A program made the position numbers and the translations under genes. From assembly GCF_020073745.1 (NCBI RefSeq), contig NZ_JAIRAU010000043.1, positions 62,001 through 126,000 of the forward strand: DNA of 64,000 bases, written 5' to 3'. The notes under the pieces are model-generated. The model saw nothing but the letters and a program-made list of their open reading frames with translations. It was not told the DNA's origin and did no database searches. The DNA is from Nannocystis pusilla. GTDB taxonomy: Bacteria; Myxococcota_A; Polyangia; Nannocystales; Nannocystaceae. The stretch's first letter is position 1. Every line of letters starts with the position of its first letter. Shown piece by piece: positions 26,245 through 35,800 of this stretch.

Positions 26245-27606
26245 ATGCAGCGCCTCTCCGCGATCATCCCGCTCGGCCTCCTCCTCGTCGCCTGCGGCGA
26301 CGCCCCCGGCGACAGCGCCGGCACCACCGACGAGACGGGGGCCGGGACCTCGACCGGCGGCGACGCCCCCGAGGTCACCTACTGGCGCGACATCAAGACC
26401 ATCCTCGACGCCAAGTGCGTCGGCTGTCACAGCCCCGGCAACCTCGCGCCGTTCTCGCTCGCCTCGTACGCCGACGCGAGCGCGGTCGCCGGCGCGCTGC
26501 CGGCCTCGATCGTGGCCGGCACGATGCCGCCGTGGCCGCCCGACGCCGCCTGCGGGACCTACGTCCACGACCGCTCGCTCGCGGAGGCCGACCAGGAGGC
26601 GCTGCTGAAGTGGGTCGAGCTCGGCGCGCCCGAGGGCGACCCCGCCGACGCGCCGCCGGCCCCGCCCGCGCCCGAGGAGATCGAATTCGACATCGAGCTG
26701 GCGCTGCCCGAGCCCTACACCCCGACGATCGCGCCGGACGAGTACCGCTGCTTCCTGCTGCCCTGGCCCGAAGACCAGGAGACCTTCATCACCGCGCTCA
26801 GCGTGACCCCCGGCGAGCGGCAGATCGTGCACCACGTGATCGCCTTCGCCATCCCGCCCGACCGGGTCGAGGAGTTCCAGGCGCTCGACGACGCCGACCC
26901 CGACCCCGGCTACCTGTGCTACGGCGGCCCCGGCGGCCAGCAGAGCGGCGGCCGCGTGCCGTGGATCGGCGCGTGGGTGCCCGGAGGTGACCCCGGGGAC
27001 ATGCCCGAAGGAACAGGTATCAAGGTGCAGCCGGGCTCGCTGGTCGCGGTGCAGATGCACTACCACACCTACCCGGGCGCCCGGCCCGACCAGTCGCGGA
27101 TCCAGATCCGCACCGCGGCGAGCGTCGACAAGGTCGCGGCGATGATGCCGTTCACCAACCCGGCGTGGGTCCAGGGCAGCGAGCCGATGCTGATCCCCGC
27201 CGGCGAGCCGCGGGTGGTCCACGAGTTCGCCGCCGACATCAGCAACTACCTGCCGCTGCTGTTCCCCGGCGGCGAGTTCGCGGCCGGCGACCCCTTCATG
27301 GTCCACGCCGCCGCCCTGCACATGCACACCCGCGGCGTGCGCGGCTCGCTGGGCCTCACCGGCGGCCAGAGCACCTGCCTGCTCGACATCCCGCGCTGGG
27401 ACTTCAACTGGCAGGGCAGCTATCAGCTGACCCAGCCGGTCACCGTGCGCCCCGGCGACCAGCTGCGCATCGAGTGCGAGTGGGACAACACCGCCGCCAA
27501 CCAGCCGGTCGAGGACGGGGTGCAGCAACAGCCGCGCGACATCCTGTGGGGCGAGGGCACCGGCGACGAGATGTGCCTCGGGATCCTCTACGTCACCGGC
27601 GTGTGA
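26245..27606 (+). CDS. Copper type II monooxygenase-like lipoprotein with haem-c motif
   Basis: 453 residues. Signal LGLLLVACG gives a lipobox Cys. A haem-c site CVGCH (58-62) sits in an N-terminal cytochrome-like segment. The rest resembles peptidylglycine/dopamine monooxygenase-type copper domains: the pair HHVIAF, then QMHYHTY, LHMHTRG and a Met near the end (GDEMC) are candidate Cu ligands. Such proteins are frequent in myxobacteria and planctomycetes; the substrate is unknown. Haem plus copper suggests electron delivery within one chain (inference). Confidence 0.8.
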   Translation: MQRLSAIIPLGLLLVACGDAPGDSAGTTDETGAGTSTGGDAPEVTYWRDIKTILDAKCVGCHSPGNLAPFSLASYADASAVAGALPASIVAGTMPPWPPDAACGTYVHDRSLAEADQEALLKWVELGAPEGDPADAPPAPPAPEEIEFDIELALPEPYTPTIAPDEYRCFLLPWPEDQETFITALSVTPGERQIVHHVIAFAIPPDRVEEFQALDDADPDPGYLCYGGPGGQQSGGRVPWIGAWVPGGDPGDMPEGTGIKVQPGSLVAVQMHYHTYPGARPDQSRIQIRTAASVDKVAAMMPFTNPAWVQGSEPMLIPAGEPRVVHEFAADISNYLPLLFPGGEFAAGDPFMVHAAALHMHTRGVRGSLGLTGGQSTCLLDIPRWDFNWQGSYQLTQPVTVRPGDQLRIECEWDNTAANQPVEDGVQQQPRDILWGEGTGDEMCLGILYVTGV

Positions 27607-27615
27607 GCGCGGCGC

Positions 27616-28797
27616 TCAGGTCCGGACCTTCCGCGCGGCCTTCTTCGCCTTCGCGGCCTTCGCGACCTTCTTCGCGCGGGCCCTGCCGGTCTGCGGCCGC
27701 GGCCGCGTCCGCGTGGCCGCGCGCGCGATCTTCTTGCCCGCTCGCTTCGCCCCCGCCGTCGACGCGGCCTCGTCCGCCATCTCCCGCCAGGCGTAGGCGC
27801 GCTCGTCGTCGTAGTAGCGGGCGAACTCCTCGAGGATCGCGTTGTGTTCGATGTCGGCCAGCGTGGCGCCGGTCTCCACCTCGACCGGCGCGGCGGGCCG
27901 CGGCCGGTAGAGCGAGAAGAACCGGATCGGCACGTCCGGATCGAGCGCGTGCTCGGCCGGCTGCGACAGCCGATGCAGCAGCAAGAAGTCGTGGCTGGCG
28001 AGGAACACCTGCACCCCCGCCCGCGCCAGGGCGCGCACGAACTCGACCACCTGCACGACGAGCCGGGGGTTGAGGCTGGCCTCGGGCTCGTCCCAGAACA
28101 CCACGCTGTCGCGGGTGATGGCGCCGTTGGCGACGAGGTAGGCGAGGCAGGCGAGCTTGCGCAGCCCCTCGGCGAGCAAGTGGGCCTCGGTCTCGCAGTC
28201 GCCGCGCTGGACGTAGAAGTGGTTGCCCCTGAGCAGCACCTTCCCGCCGAGGACCTGCTCGAGCGGCTCCAGCAGGCCACGGACCGCCTCGGCGCCGGCG
28301 CCCCGCAGCGGCGCCGCGCCGAGCGCCTCGCAGATGTCGCGGTACGTCTCGTCGAATTCGAGCTCGCGGCCCTCGTAGGCGGCGACGAAGCCGTCGTACA
28401 TCGCCAGGACCTCGCGCGGCGGGACGAACAGGCTCGGCGCCGGGTGGATGTCGGCGGTCACGGACAGGACGTCGGCCCCGTGCTGCTCGCAGCACATGTG
28501 CAGCCGGGCGCCCCGGCCGTCGAGCAGCCGCAGCGACCAGGAGCCGCCGCAGCCGTGGCGAACGAGCCGGGCGGTGCGCCGCGAGTCCGGGCGGAACACG
28601 GTCACGACCTTGGCGAAGCAGCCGGCTCCGGGAGGAGCCTCGCCCGCGGCGCCGCGCAGCGCCGCGTACATCGCCTTGAGCACGTGCGACTTGCCCGTCC
28701 CGTTCTCGCCCATGAGCACGTTGATCCCCGGGCAGAACTCGAATTCGGCCTGCTTGAAGACCGTGAAGTCTTGGAGCTCCAGGCGGGCGATCGACAT
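27616..28797 (-). CDS. AAA ATPase (OLD/SMC-like) with histone-H1-like tail
   Basis: 393 residues. ABC/SMC-like ATPase of the AAA_15/AAA_21 kind: Walker A GENGTGKS (30-37), signature-like region EAHLLAEGLRKLACLAYL, Walker B VVFWDEPEASLNP and a switch-type ASHDFLLLHRL. No TOPRIM domain. The last 50 residues are a Lys/Ala/Arg tail (KKVAKAAKAKKAARK), like bacterial histone-H1 tails, so DNA binding is likely. ATPases of this family are common in defence systems and retrons; the retron operon starts 0.8 kb away on the other strand. The ATG at 28797 fits the domain start; one at 28818 is also possible. Confidence 0.82.
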   Translation of the reverse strand: MSIARLELQDFTVFKQAEFEFCPGINVLMGENGTGKSHVLKAMYAALRGAAGEAPPGAGCFAKVVTVFRPDSRRTARLVRHGCGGSWSLRLLDGRGARLHMCCEQHGADVLSVTADIHPAPSLFVPPREVLAMYDGFVAAYEGRELEFDETYRDICEALGAAPLRGAGAEAVRGLLEPLEQVLGGKVLLRGNHFYVQRGDCETEAHLLAEGLRKLACLAYLVANGAITRDSVVFWDEPEASLNPRLVVQVVEFVRALARAGVQVFLASHDFLLLHRLSQPAEHALDPDVPIRFFSLYRPRPAAPVEVETGATLADIEHNAILEEFARYYDDERAYAWREMADEAASTAGAKRAGKKIARAATRTRPRPQTGRARAKKVAKAAKAKKAARKVRT

Positions 28798-28949
28798 GAA
28801 CGCCAGGCAGCATGCCACCGCCGGCAGGGGTCTGTCACGCGGCCCCGACCTCGAATACGCCGCCGCTGGTCCGTCGCTCGATCCCGACGACGCCGATCAG
28901 CCGGTCACGCAGCCCTCGCGCTCGCGACACCCCGTGGTCGTCGTCGGGC

Positions 28950-29414
28950 TCACGACAGGTTGAGCGAGTAGGGCAGGGTCATCGGGCTGCCGTCGCGGGT
29001 CCTGGGGAACTTCCAGCCCTTGGCCTTCTCCTCGACGCAGGAGGTGATGCTGGCCTCCTTGATCGTGCTCGAGTCCTCGAACTTGATGGTCTGGACCGAG
29101 CCGTCGCCGGCGACGGTGATTTCGAGGGAGAGCTTGCCGGCGAGGTCGGGCTTGGCCTCCTTCGCCTGGGCGAAGCAGTCGGCGACGTCGCTCTGCTTGG
29201 TCTGCATCGTCTCCTCGAACGCGTCGACGGTGAGGACATCTTCGGTCGGGCCGTCGTAGCCGCCGTTGTCACCGCCGCCGCCGTCGCCGTCGTCCGCGGC
29301 CGCATCACCGCCGCCGGCGTCGGGCGAGCTCGTCGCTTCCTTCTTGCAGCCGGGCAGGGCGGCGACGGTGACGAACAAGAGCGCGAGGGTCCACGGGTTG
29401 CGGGTGGTCGTCAT
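28950..29414 (-). CDS. Small lipoprotein with AgmX/TonB-like domain
   Basis: 154 residues. Signal ALLFVTVAALPGC (lipobox Cys23), an Asp/Gly-rich spacer, then a domain with SLEITVAGDGSVQTIKFED and a paired-Cys layout (VADCFAQAK and SITSCVEEKAKGWKFP). This domain type, seen in AgmX/PglI-like gliding-related proteins and at the end of the kinase at 10264, resembles TonB C-termini. Role unknown. Confidence 0.75.
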   Translation of the reverse strand: MTTTRNPWTLALLFVTVAALPGCKKEATSSPDAGGGDAAADDGDGGGGDNGGYDGPTEDVLTVDAFEETMQTKQSDVADCFAQAKEAKPDLAGKLSLEITVAGDGSVQTIKFEDSSTIKEASITSCVEEKAKGWKFPRTRDGSPMTLPYSLNLS

Positions 29415-29537
29415 GCGAACGCTTTTATCACGGGCAGAGCGGAGGATCTCGGCGCGATCTGTACCTGCAAGGACATTCGTCGGGGTCCCATGGAATCACG
29501 GGGGAAGTCCCGAGCTCGAGCGCGGGATCGAGCGCTC

Positions 29538-29555
29538 TACCTGTCCACATGGACA
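29538..29555. repeat. CTGTCC-ACAT-GGACAG hairpin upstream of the retron operon
   Basis: A perfect 6-bp stem in the 218-base leader (29415-29632) of the four-gene operon. The leader also holds AAGGACATTCGTCGGGGTCC near 29470 and a CTCCC-TCTCTC-GGGAG hairpin just before the start codon. No msr-msd pattern (paired a1/a2 arms with a branching G) could be recognised. Confidence 0.5.
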
Positions 29556-29632
29556 GCCGAGGCGCGACTGCGGCAGTTGAAAGCCCGCGACCGTTCGCGG
29601 CATGCTCCGGCTCCCTCTCTCGGGAGCAGGCG

Positions 29633-32600
29633 ATGGCCCTCGAACTCAGCCTCGATGATATCCGCCGCGCGTGGGACAGCCGGGATCCGGATCTGTCCAC
29701 CTTGATCGTGAGCCTCGCCAACGCGGCCGACCCACGACCGGACAAGCCGCCGCGAGAAGGCGCGCTGACCTACGCGAGCTTCACGCAACAGCTGACGAGC
29801 TGGAAGTTCACGCGCAGCAAGCCGCAGGAGCGGGCCCGCTACCGCATCGACAGCATGCGCGCGCTCGAGGCCAAGGACGCCGAGTCGCCGCTGCCGCCGC
29901 GGCTGCGCCTGCACGAGGTCCTGCTCGATCTGTGGCAGCGCTCCGCCGGCGCCTACGAGCGCGCCGCGCTGCTCGACGCGATCCAGAAGGTCCCGCTGCG
30001 CTGGGGCCCGTGGCGCGGGCTCAAGCAGATCTTCAAGGAGGCCGAGGCCAGGGGCGACGTCGAGATCCTCGGCGCGCTCGCGGTCCGCTTCGACCACGCG
30101 TACGCGACCAAGCAGCGCAAGGTCGGCGAGATCTCGCGGCACACGCTGGGCTACCTGGTCCGCCGCGCGTGGCGGTTCCTGCGGCGCCTCGGCGAGTCGG
30201 CCGCGCCGGCCTACGTCGACGCGGCGGTGTCGTTCCTCTGCCACTACGAGGACAACACCACGTGGCAGAACACGTGGGTCTACAACCACATCATCCATCA
30301 CGAGACGAAGAAGTACACGCGCCGCAACTTCAAGCTGTACCGCTCCGGCGCGCCGCAGCTGAACGAGCGGGCCTACGCCGAGCTGTGGCGGCGGACGCCG
30401 CGGCCGGTGCTGCAGCTGCTCGAGCGGGCCAGGTCGGAGCAGGTCCGCAAGTTCGCGGTGCAGGCGCTGAAGACCGACTTCCGCGCCAACCTGCGCGAGG
30501 TCGAGGCGCCGTGGGCGGCGCGGCTGATCGCCGTCGGCTCGGCGACGGTCGACGAGTTCGTGATCTGGCTGCTGTCCAACGTGCCGAAGTTCGACCAGGG
30601 CAGCTTCCGCGAGCTCGGCCTGCACGAGCCGGTGCTGCAGCTGCTCGACTCGCGCGCCGACTCGGCCCGCGCCTACGCGGCCAACTACGCGCGCACGCAC
30701 GCGCGCGACCTGGCGCTCGACCGCCTGATCCTGCTGGCCAACAACAGCAACGTCGAGGTGCGCAAGCTGGTCGCCGACCTGCTCGGCGATCGTGACCCGC
30801 GCAAGGACATCGGCCTCGACGCGTGGGGTCGCCTGCTCGGCACCCAGTACGGCCACGACCTCGCGGTCGCCGCGTTGCGGAAGCACTTCGGCGCGCGCGA
30901 GCTGACGCCGGCGTGGTTCACCGACCGCCTGCTCGACAGCCGGCAGAAGGTGTTCGCGTTCGCGTCGGACCTGCTGCCCAAGGTCCACACCTACAAGTCG
31001 CTCGGCGCCGCGTACTTCCGCGACCTGCTCGACGACCCGCGGATCTCCGCCAACGCCACCAACTTCGCGCTCGACGCCCTGTCGCGCTTCCCCGGCGAGG
31101 AGCTCGGCAAGGAGTTCCTCGCGCGCATGGTCCTGCACCCGTACGCGCGCCAGACCCTGCTCAAGTGGATCGCCGAGGAGAAGGTCAAGGCCGAGGACAT
31201 CGACGCCGGGTTCTGGCGCGCCGTCGCGTTCCAGCCGACCTGGGCCGAGGACAAGTGGATCGCCGAGCTCATCGCCAGCGGGCGCCCGTGGGCCCGCGCG
31301 CTCGAGTTCGACGACGGCCTCGCCGCCACCGCGCTCGGGTTCCTCAGCGACGTGCGCCGGTTCCGTCCGAGCCAGCTCGGCTTCGACTGGTTGATGCAGC
31401 TGGCGCTGCGGCCCGAGCCGCAGTACCGCGGCTTCGCGCTCGAGTACATGACGAAGGCGCTGGTGCCCGCCGACTTCGCGCCCAAGCAGGAGGAGGCCCC
31501 CAAGGCCGAGGCCAAGGGCGCGGCCAAGAGCGTCGACCTCGGCGGCAAGACCTTCCTCTTCACCGGCAAGCTGGCGACGATGAAGCGCGACGACGCCGAG
31601 GCGAAGGTCACCGGCGCCAAGGGCAAGAACGCCGGCAGCGTGACGGCCAAGCTCGACTACCTGGTGATCGGCGACGAGGGCTCGCCCCTGTACGGCCAGG
31701 GCCGCAAGGGCAGCAAGCAGGTCGCGGCCGAGAAGCTGGTCGAGAAGGGCGCGCCGATCAAGATCATCTCCGAGACCGCGTTCTTGCAGATGCTGGCCGG
31801 CGAGCAGCGCAGCTTCAGCGGCGACTCGGTGCAGGCCGGCTGCGAGCGGCTGTGGGAGATGGCCACCGGCCCCGGCCCGGCCGACGCGCCGCAGGCCGAC
31901 TTCGCCCGCCAGTACGTCCGCCGCCACCACCCCGACATCAGCCTCGCGCTCACCGACCGCCCGGTCGACCCCGGCGCGGAGGTCCCCGCGGAGTTCCTGT
32001 CGTGGGCGCGCGTCAAGCCGCTGCTCACCGACAGCCGCGCGCCGGTGCGTCAGTTCGGCCTCGACCTCGCGCGCTGGGAGCTGGCCCGCTGGTCGCCGCC
32101 GCTGTCCGAGCTGCTCGGCGTGGTCGAGTCGCCCTACGCCGAGGTGCGTGAGTTCATCGCCAAGGCGCTCTTCGCCGAGGACAACGCCGACAACAAGCGC
32201 TTCCGCATCGACCCGACCACGCTGACGCCGGCCGCGGTCTACCCGTTCTGCGAGTCGCTGATCCCCGAGGTCCGCGCGATCGGCATGGGCCTGGTCCGCC
32301 GCGACGCTCGCCTGGCGATCCCCGAGGAGCTGTTCCGCCTGAGCGAGAGCCCCGACCGGCACGTCGTCGCCTTCGTGGTCCGCACGATCTGGCACCTCTA
32401 TCGCGACCGCGGCATCACCGACGGCTGGAAGCCGGCGCCGCGGCCGGAGCCGAAGGCGGCGCCGGGGCCCAAGCCGACGGCGAAGAAGGCGGAGATCGAG
32501 CCGCCGGAGGGCCCGGGCGCGCCGGCGCGGCCGAGCGGGCTGCCGGCCGCGGGCGAGGCGCTGCGCGACTTCATGCGCCGGATGCTGTTCACGATCCCGC

Positions 32601-32899
32601 CGACCAAGCCGAGCGCGGAGGCCAAGCAGGCCGACGCCGAGGGCGTCACGACGCCCTTGGAACATGCCCCGAAGGCCAGGAAGCTCCGGCCGTTGCCGGC
32701 GCGCAAGGCCAAGCTGGCGCTGGTCGAGGCGATGCGCGACCTGGCCGAGGCCGACCGCGTGTTCGCGGGGCTGGCCGGCCCGGTGCTGGTCGAATTCATG
32801 GGCTCGCGCGGCGCGAGCGAGCGCGCGGCCTGCCTGGTCGCCCTCGCGCGCGTCGGCGCCGCTCACCCTGACCTCAAGCTCTCGCCGGAGGCCGCCTGA
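29633..32899 (+). CDS. HEAT-repeat protein with embedded BRCT domain (retron operon gene 1)
   Basis: 1088 residues. Mostly helical repeats of the HEAT/ARM kind (for example EVRKLVADLLGDRDP, APVRQFGLDLARWEL, AEVREFIAKALF). Between repeats, at about 635-720, is a BRCT domain: GKTFLFTGKLATMKRDDAEA, LDYLVIGDEGSP, then KLVEKGAPIKIISETAFLQML, close to BRCT domains of bacterial NAD-dependent ligases. BRCT domains bind DNA ends, nicks or phosphopeptides. ATG 29633 follows GGGAGC. The stop overlaps the next start (TGATG). A role as scaffold and DNA sensor for the RT system is an inference. Confidence 0.82.
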   Translation: MALELSLDDIRRAWDSRDPDLSTLIVSLANAADPRPDKPPREGALTYASFTQQLTSWKFTRSKPQERARYRIDSMRALEAKDAESPLPPRLRLHEVLLDLWQRSAGAYERAALLDAIQKVPLRWGPWRGLKQIFKEAEARGDVEILGALAVRFDHAYATKQRKVGEISRHTLGYLVRRAWRFLRRLGESAAPAYVDAAVSFLCHYEDNTTWQNTWVYNHIIHHETKKYTRRNFKLYRSGAPQLNERAYAELWRRTPRPVLQLLERARSEQVRKFAVQALKTDFRANLREVEAPWAARLIAVGSATVDEFVIWLLSNVPKFDQGSFRELGLHEPVLQLLDSRADSARAYAANYARTHARDLALDRLILLANNSNVEVRKLVADLLGDRDPRKDIGLDAWGRLLGTQYGHDLAVAALRKHFGARELTPAWFTDRLLDSRQKVFAFASDLLPKVHTYKSLGAAYFRDLLDDPRISANATNFALDALSRFPGEELGKEFLARMVLHPYARQTLLKWIAEEKVKAEDIDAGFWRAVAFQPTWAEDKWIAELIASGRPWARALEFDDGLAATALGFLSDVRRFRPSQLGFDWLMQLALRPEPQYRGFALEYMTKALVPADFAPKQEEAPKAEAKGAAKSVDLGGKTFLFTGKLATMKRDDAEAKVTGAKGKNAGSVTAKLDYLVIGDEGSPLYGQGRKGSKQVAAEKLVEKGAPIKIISETAFLQMLAGEQRSFSGDSVQAGCERLWEMATGPGPADAPQADFARQYVRRHHPDISLALTDRPVDPGAEVPAEFLSWARVKPLLTDSRAPVRQFGLDLARWELARWSPPLSELLGVVESPYAEVREFIAKALFAEDNADNKRFRIDPTTLTPAAVYPFCESLIPEVRAIGMGLVRRDARLAIPEELFRLSESPDRHVVAFVVRTIWHLYRDRGITDGWKPAPRPEPKAAPGPKPTAKKAEIEPPEGPGAPARPSGLPAAGEALRDFMRRMLFTIPPTKPSAEAKQADAEGVTTPLEHAPKARKLRPLPARKAKLALVEAMRDLAEADRVFAGLAGPVLVEFMGSRGASERAACLVALARVGAAHPDLKLSPEAA

Positions 32900-35800
32900 T
32901 GTCGACGCCCGTCACCGACCGCTTCACGAACGACAAGTACACGCAGATCCGCGGCGACCTCAAGGCGATCCTCGCCCACGGCGTCCAGCTGCTGATCGCC
33001 GCGGTCCACCCCGAGGGGCAGGCGACCGCGCTGTACCGCCTCAACCTCGACACCGGCGAGCTGGTGGTCGGCGACCTGCCGGCCGGCGGCGTCGCGCTGG
33101 CGGCCGACGACGGCCACGTGTTCGTCGCCGGCAGCGACGGCCGGGTCTACAAGGCCGGGCTCGACAAGGGCGAGCCCAAGCCGCTCGGGCCGGTGTTCGA
33201 CCCGCCGCCGGTCGCGCTCGCGCCGGCGGCGAACGGCCGCCTCGCGGTGGTCGCCGGCAAGCAGCTGGTGATCCTCGCCAAGAAGGACGGCAAGGAGCTG
33301 CAGCGCATCGAGCTCAGCGAGTTCGCCACGGCGATCGCGTCGGACCCGTCGGGCACGTGGCTGGTGGTCGGCAGCGACCGCGGCACGCTCAGCGTGTTCG
33401 ACTGCGAGAACAAGGAGGCGTTCTACGCCGGCGAGTCGAAGAAGCTGCACGAGGGCGCGGTCACGGCGCTGTGCTTCGAGCCCGACGAGCTGCGCGTGAT
33501 GTCGGCCGCGGTCGACCACAAGCTGCTGCTCACCCACGTGCGCGGCGACCTCGACCCCGAGGACCGCTCGGGCAAGAACGGCCACACCGACAAGACGACG
33601 GCGATCGTCAACGGCTCGGGCGACCGCTTCTACACCTCCGGCCTCGACTCGCAGATCAAGGCGTGGGTCCGCGGCGCCGGCCAGCGCAAGCCGGCCGCGC
33701 AAAAGGAGGGCCTGGCCAAGGTCGTGGCCCTCGCGCTCGGCCAGTACAAGGGCAAGGACCACCTGGTCGCCGCCTGCATCGACAACACGCTGCGGCTGTT
33801 CCCGATCGACGCCGAGGGCAAGCTCGGCGACCGCGAGCTGGTCTACTACGGCGCGCACCAGTGGGCCGAGTACGAGCTCAAGCGCCGCGACCCCAAGCTG
33901 CGCGAGGTGGCCCTGCGGGCCCTCGCCGGCTGGAACGACGCCAAGTCGCTCGAGACGCTGGCGCAGCGGGTCAGCAACGACGACGATCACGGCCTCAAGG
34001 TGCTGGCGACCGAGCTGCTCGGCGCGTCCGGCAGCCCGCGGGCGATCAAGCTGCTCGAGCCGCTGCTGCGCGCCGGCGAGGAGGCGGTCCGCCTGGCCGC
34101 GCTGGCCGGCCTGCTCAAGCTCGAGGGCGCCGACTCGCTGCGGATCTTCGACCTCGCGCTGGCCGTCGGCAAGCGCGACATCGGCACCGCGGCGATCACC
34201 GCCCTGACCGAGCTCGCGCGCAAGGACGACCTCGCGTTCACCCGCCTGGTCACCGCGCTGTCGGGCTCGAACCGCGAGGTCCGCGTCGCCGCCCTCGCCG
34301 CGCTCGAGGACCTGCACGACGCCAGCTCGCCCGAGGCCGAGCTCATCGCCCTGCGCGCGACCCAGGCCGACATCCGCCGCACCGCGCTGATCCGCTTCTA
34401 CCAGCGCGACATGCTGGCGCTGCCGGAGGTCCAGGCGGCGCTGCGCCGCTTCTCCGCCGACACCGACCCGGGCGTGCGCCAGGCGGCGTTCCTGATCTCG
34501 CTGCTGGCCCGGCCCAAGCTGGCCGCCGCGCTGCGCTGCCGCGACAAGCCGCTGCACCGCCAGCTGCACGACATCGAGACCGCGCGCTCGCCGGTCGACG
34601 AGGTCAAGGCGGCCGCGGCCGAGTCTGGCTCTTCGGGCAAGTCCAAAGAGACAGGTTCCAAGGGCAAGGTCGAGGACGAGCTGCCGAAGGCCAAGCAGGT
34701 CGCGCTGTCCGAGCTGGTGGAGGCCGACAAGCGGCCGCTGCTCGAGGCGATGGCCAGCCGCGCGCTCGACACCTGCCTGGCCGGCGCGGCCGCGCTGGCG
34801 TCGCTGCAGGACCCGCGGGCCCTCGGCACGCTGCTGCAGCTGAGCCGCGAGACCACCCCGGCGGTGCGGGTCGACACGTGCAAGGCGCTGGCCGAGCTCG
34901 GTGACCCGCGCGGCGGGGCGCGCCTGCGCCTGATGCTGCGCGACGCCGACGCCAGCGTGCGCGACGCGGCCTTCACCGCGCTCGCGGGCCTCGAGGACGG
35001 CGGCCCGCTCGCGGTCGCCGAGGCCGGCCTGTTCGCCGAGCACGAGGACGTGCGCCGCCGCGGCCTCGACCTGCTGGTCAAGCAGATCAAGAAGGCCGGC
35101 AAGGGCAAGGAGGACCCGAAGGCGATCGCGCTGCTCGAGCGCGCATTGGGCGACGCCGGCAAGACCGTGCGCTCCGAGGCGTTCAAGGCCGCGCTCAGCC
35201 TCGAGGTCGGCGGCGGCGGGGCCGGCAGCCTGCGCTTCGTCCTCAAGAGCATCCACGCCGACGTGCGCCGCGAGGTGCTCAACGAGGTGATGGGCCAGAT
35301 CTCCCAGTCGTGGGCCTGGCCGCTCCTGCTCGAGCTCCTCGGCGACGCCGACCCCAGCCTGCGCAAGGACGCCTTCGAGTTCGCGCTCAAGCGGACCAAG
35401 GGCATCGGCGCCGAGCCGCTGTCGGTCGCGCTCGCCGGGCGCTGGATCGACCTGCGCGTCGAGGCGGTCAAGGTGCTGGCCAAGCGCAAGGCGCCGGGCA
35501 CCCACGAGCTGCTGGTCAAGGCGATCGACGACGACGAGGAGACGGTCCGCCAGCTGGCCGTCGACGCGCTGCTGACCGGCGAGGGCGAGGAGGCGCTGCC
35601 GGCCGCGCTCACCAGCAAGTACCCCGACGTGGTCGTGCGGGCCGCCTGCGCCCTGGCTGTCCACGGGGACAGCTCGGTGCGCGCGCCGCTGCAGGCGATG
35701 GTCGAGGCGCCCGAGCCCGAGGTGCAGCCGCTGCGGGCCAAGTGGCTCGACCGGGTCGTGCGCGCGCTCGGCGGCCTGGCCGAGCTCGGCGACCCGACGC

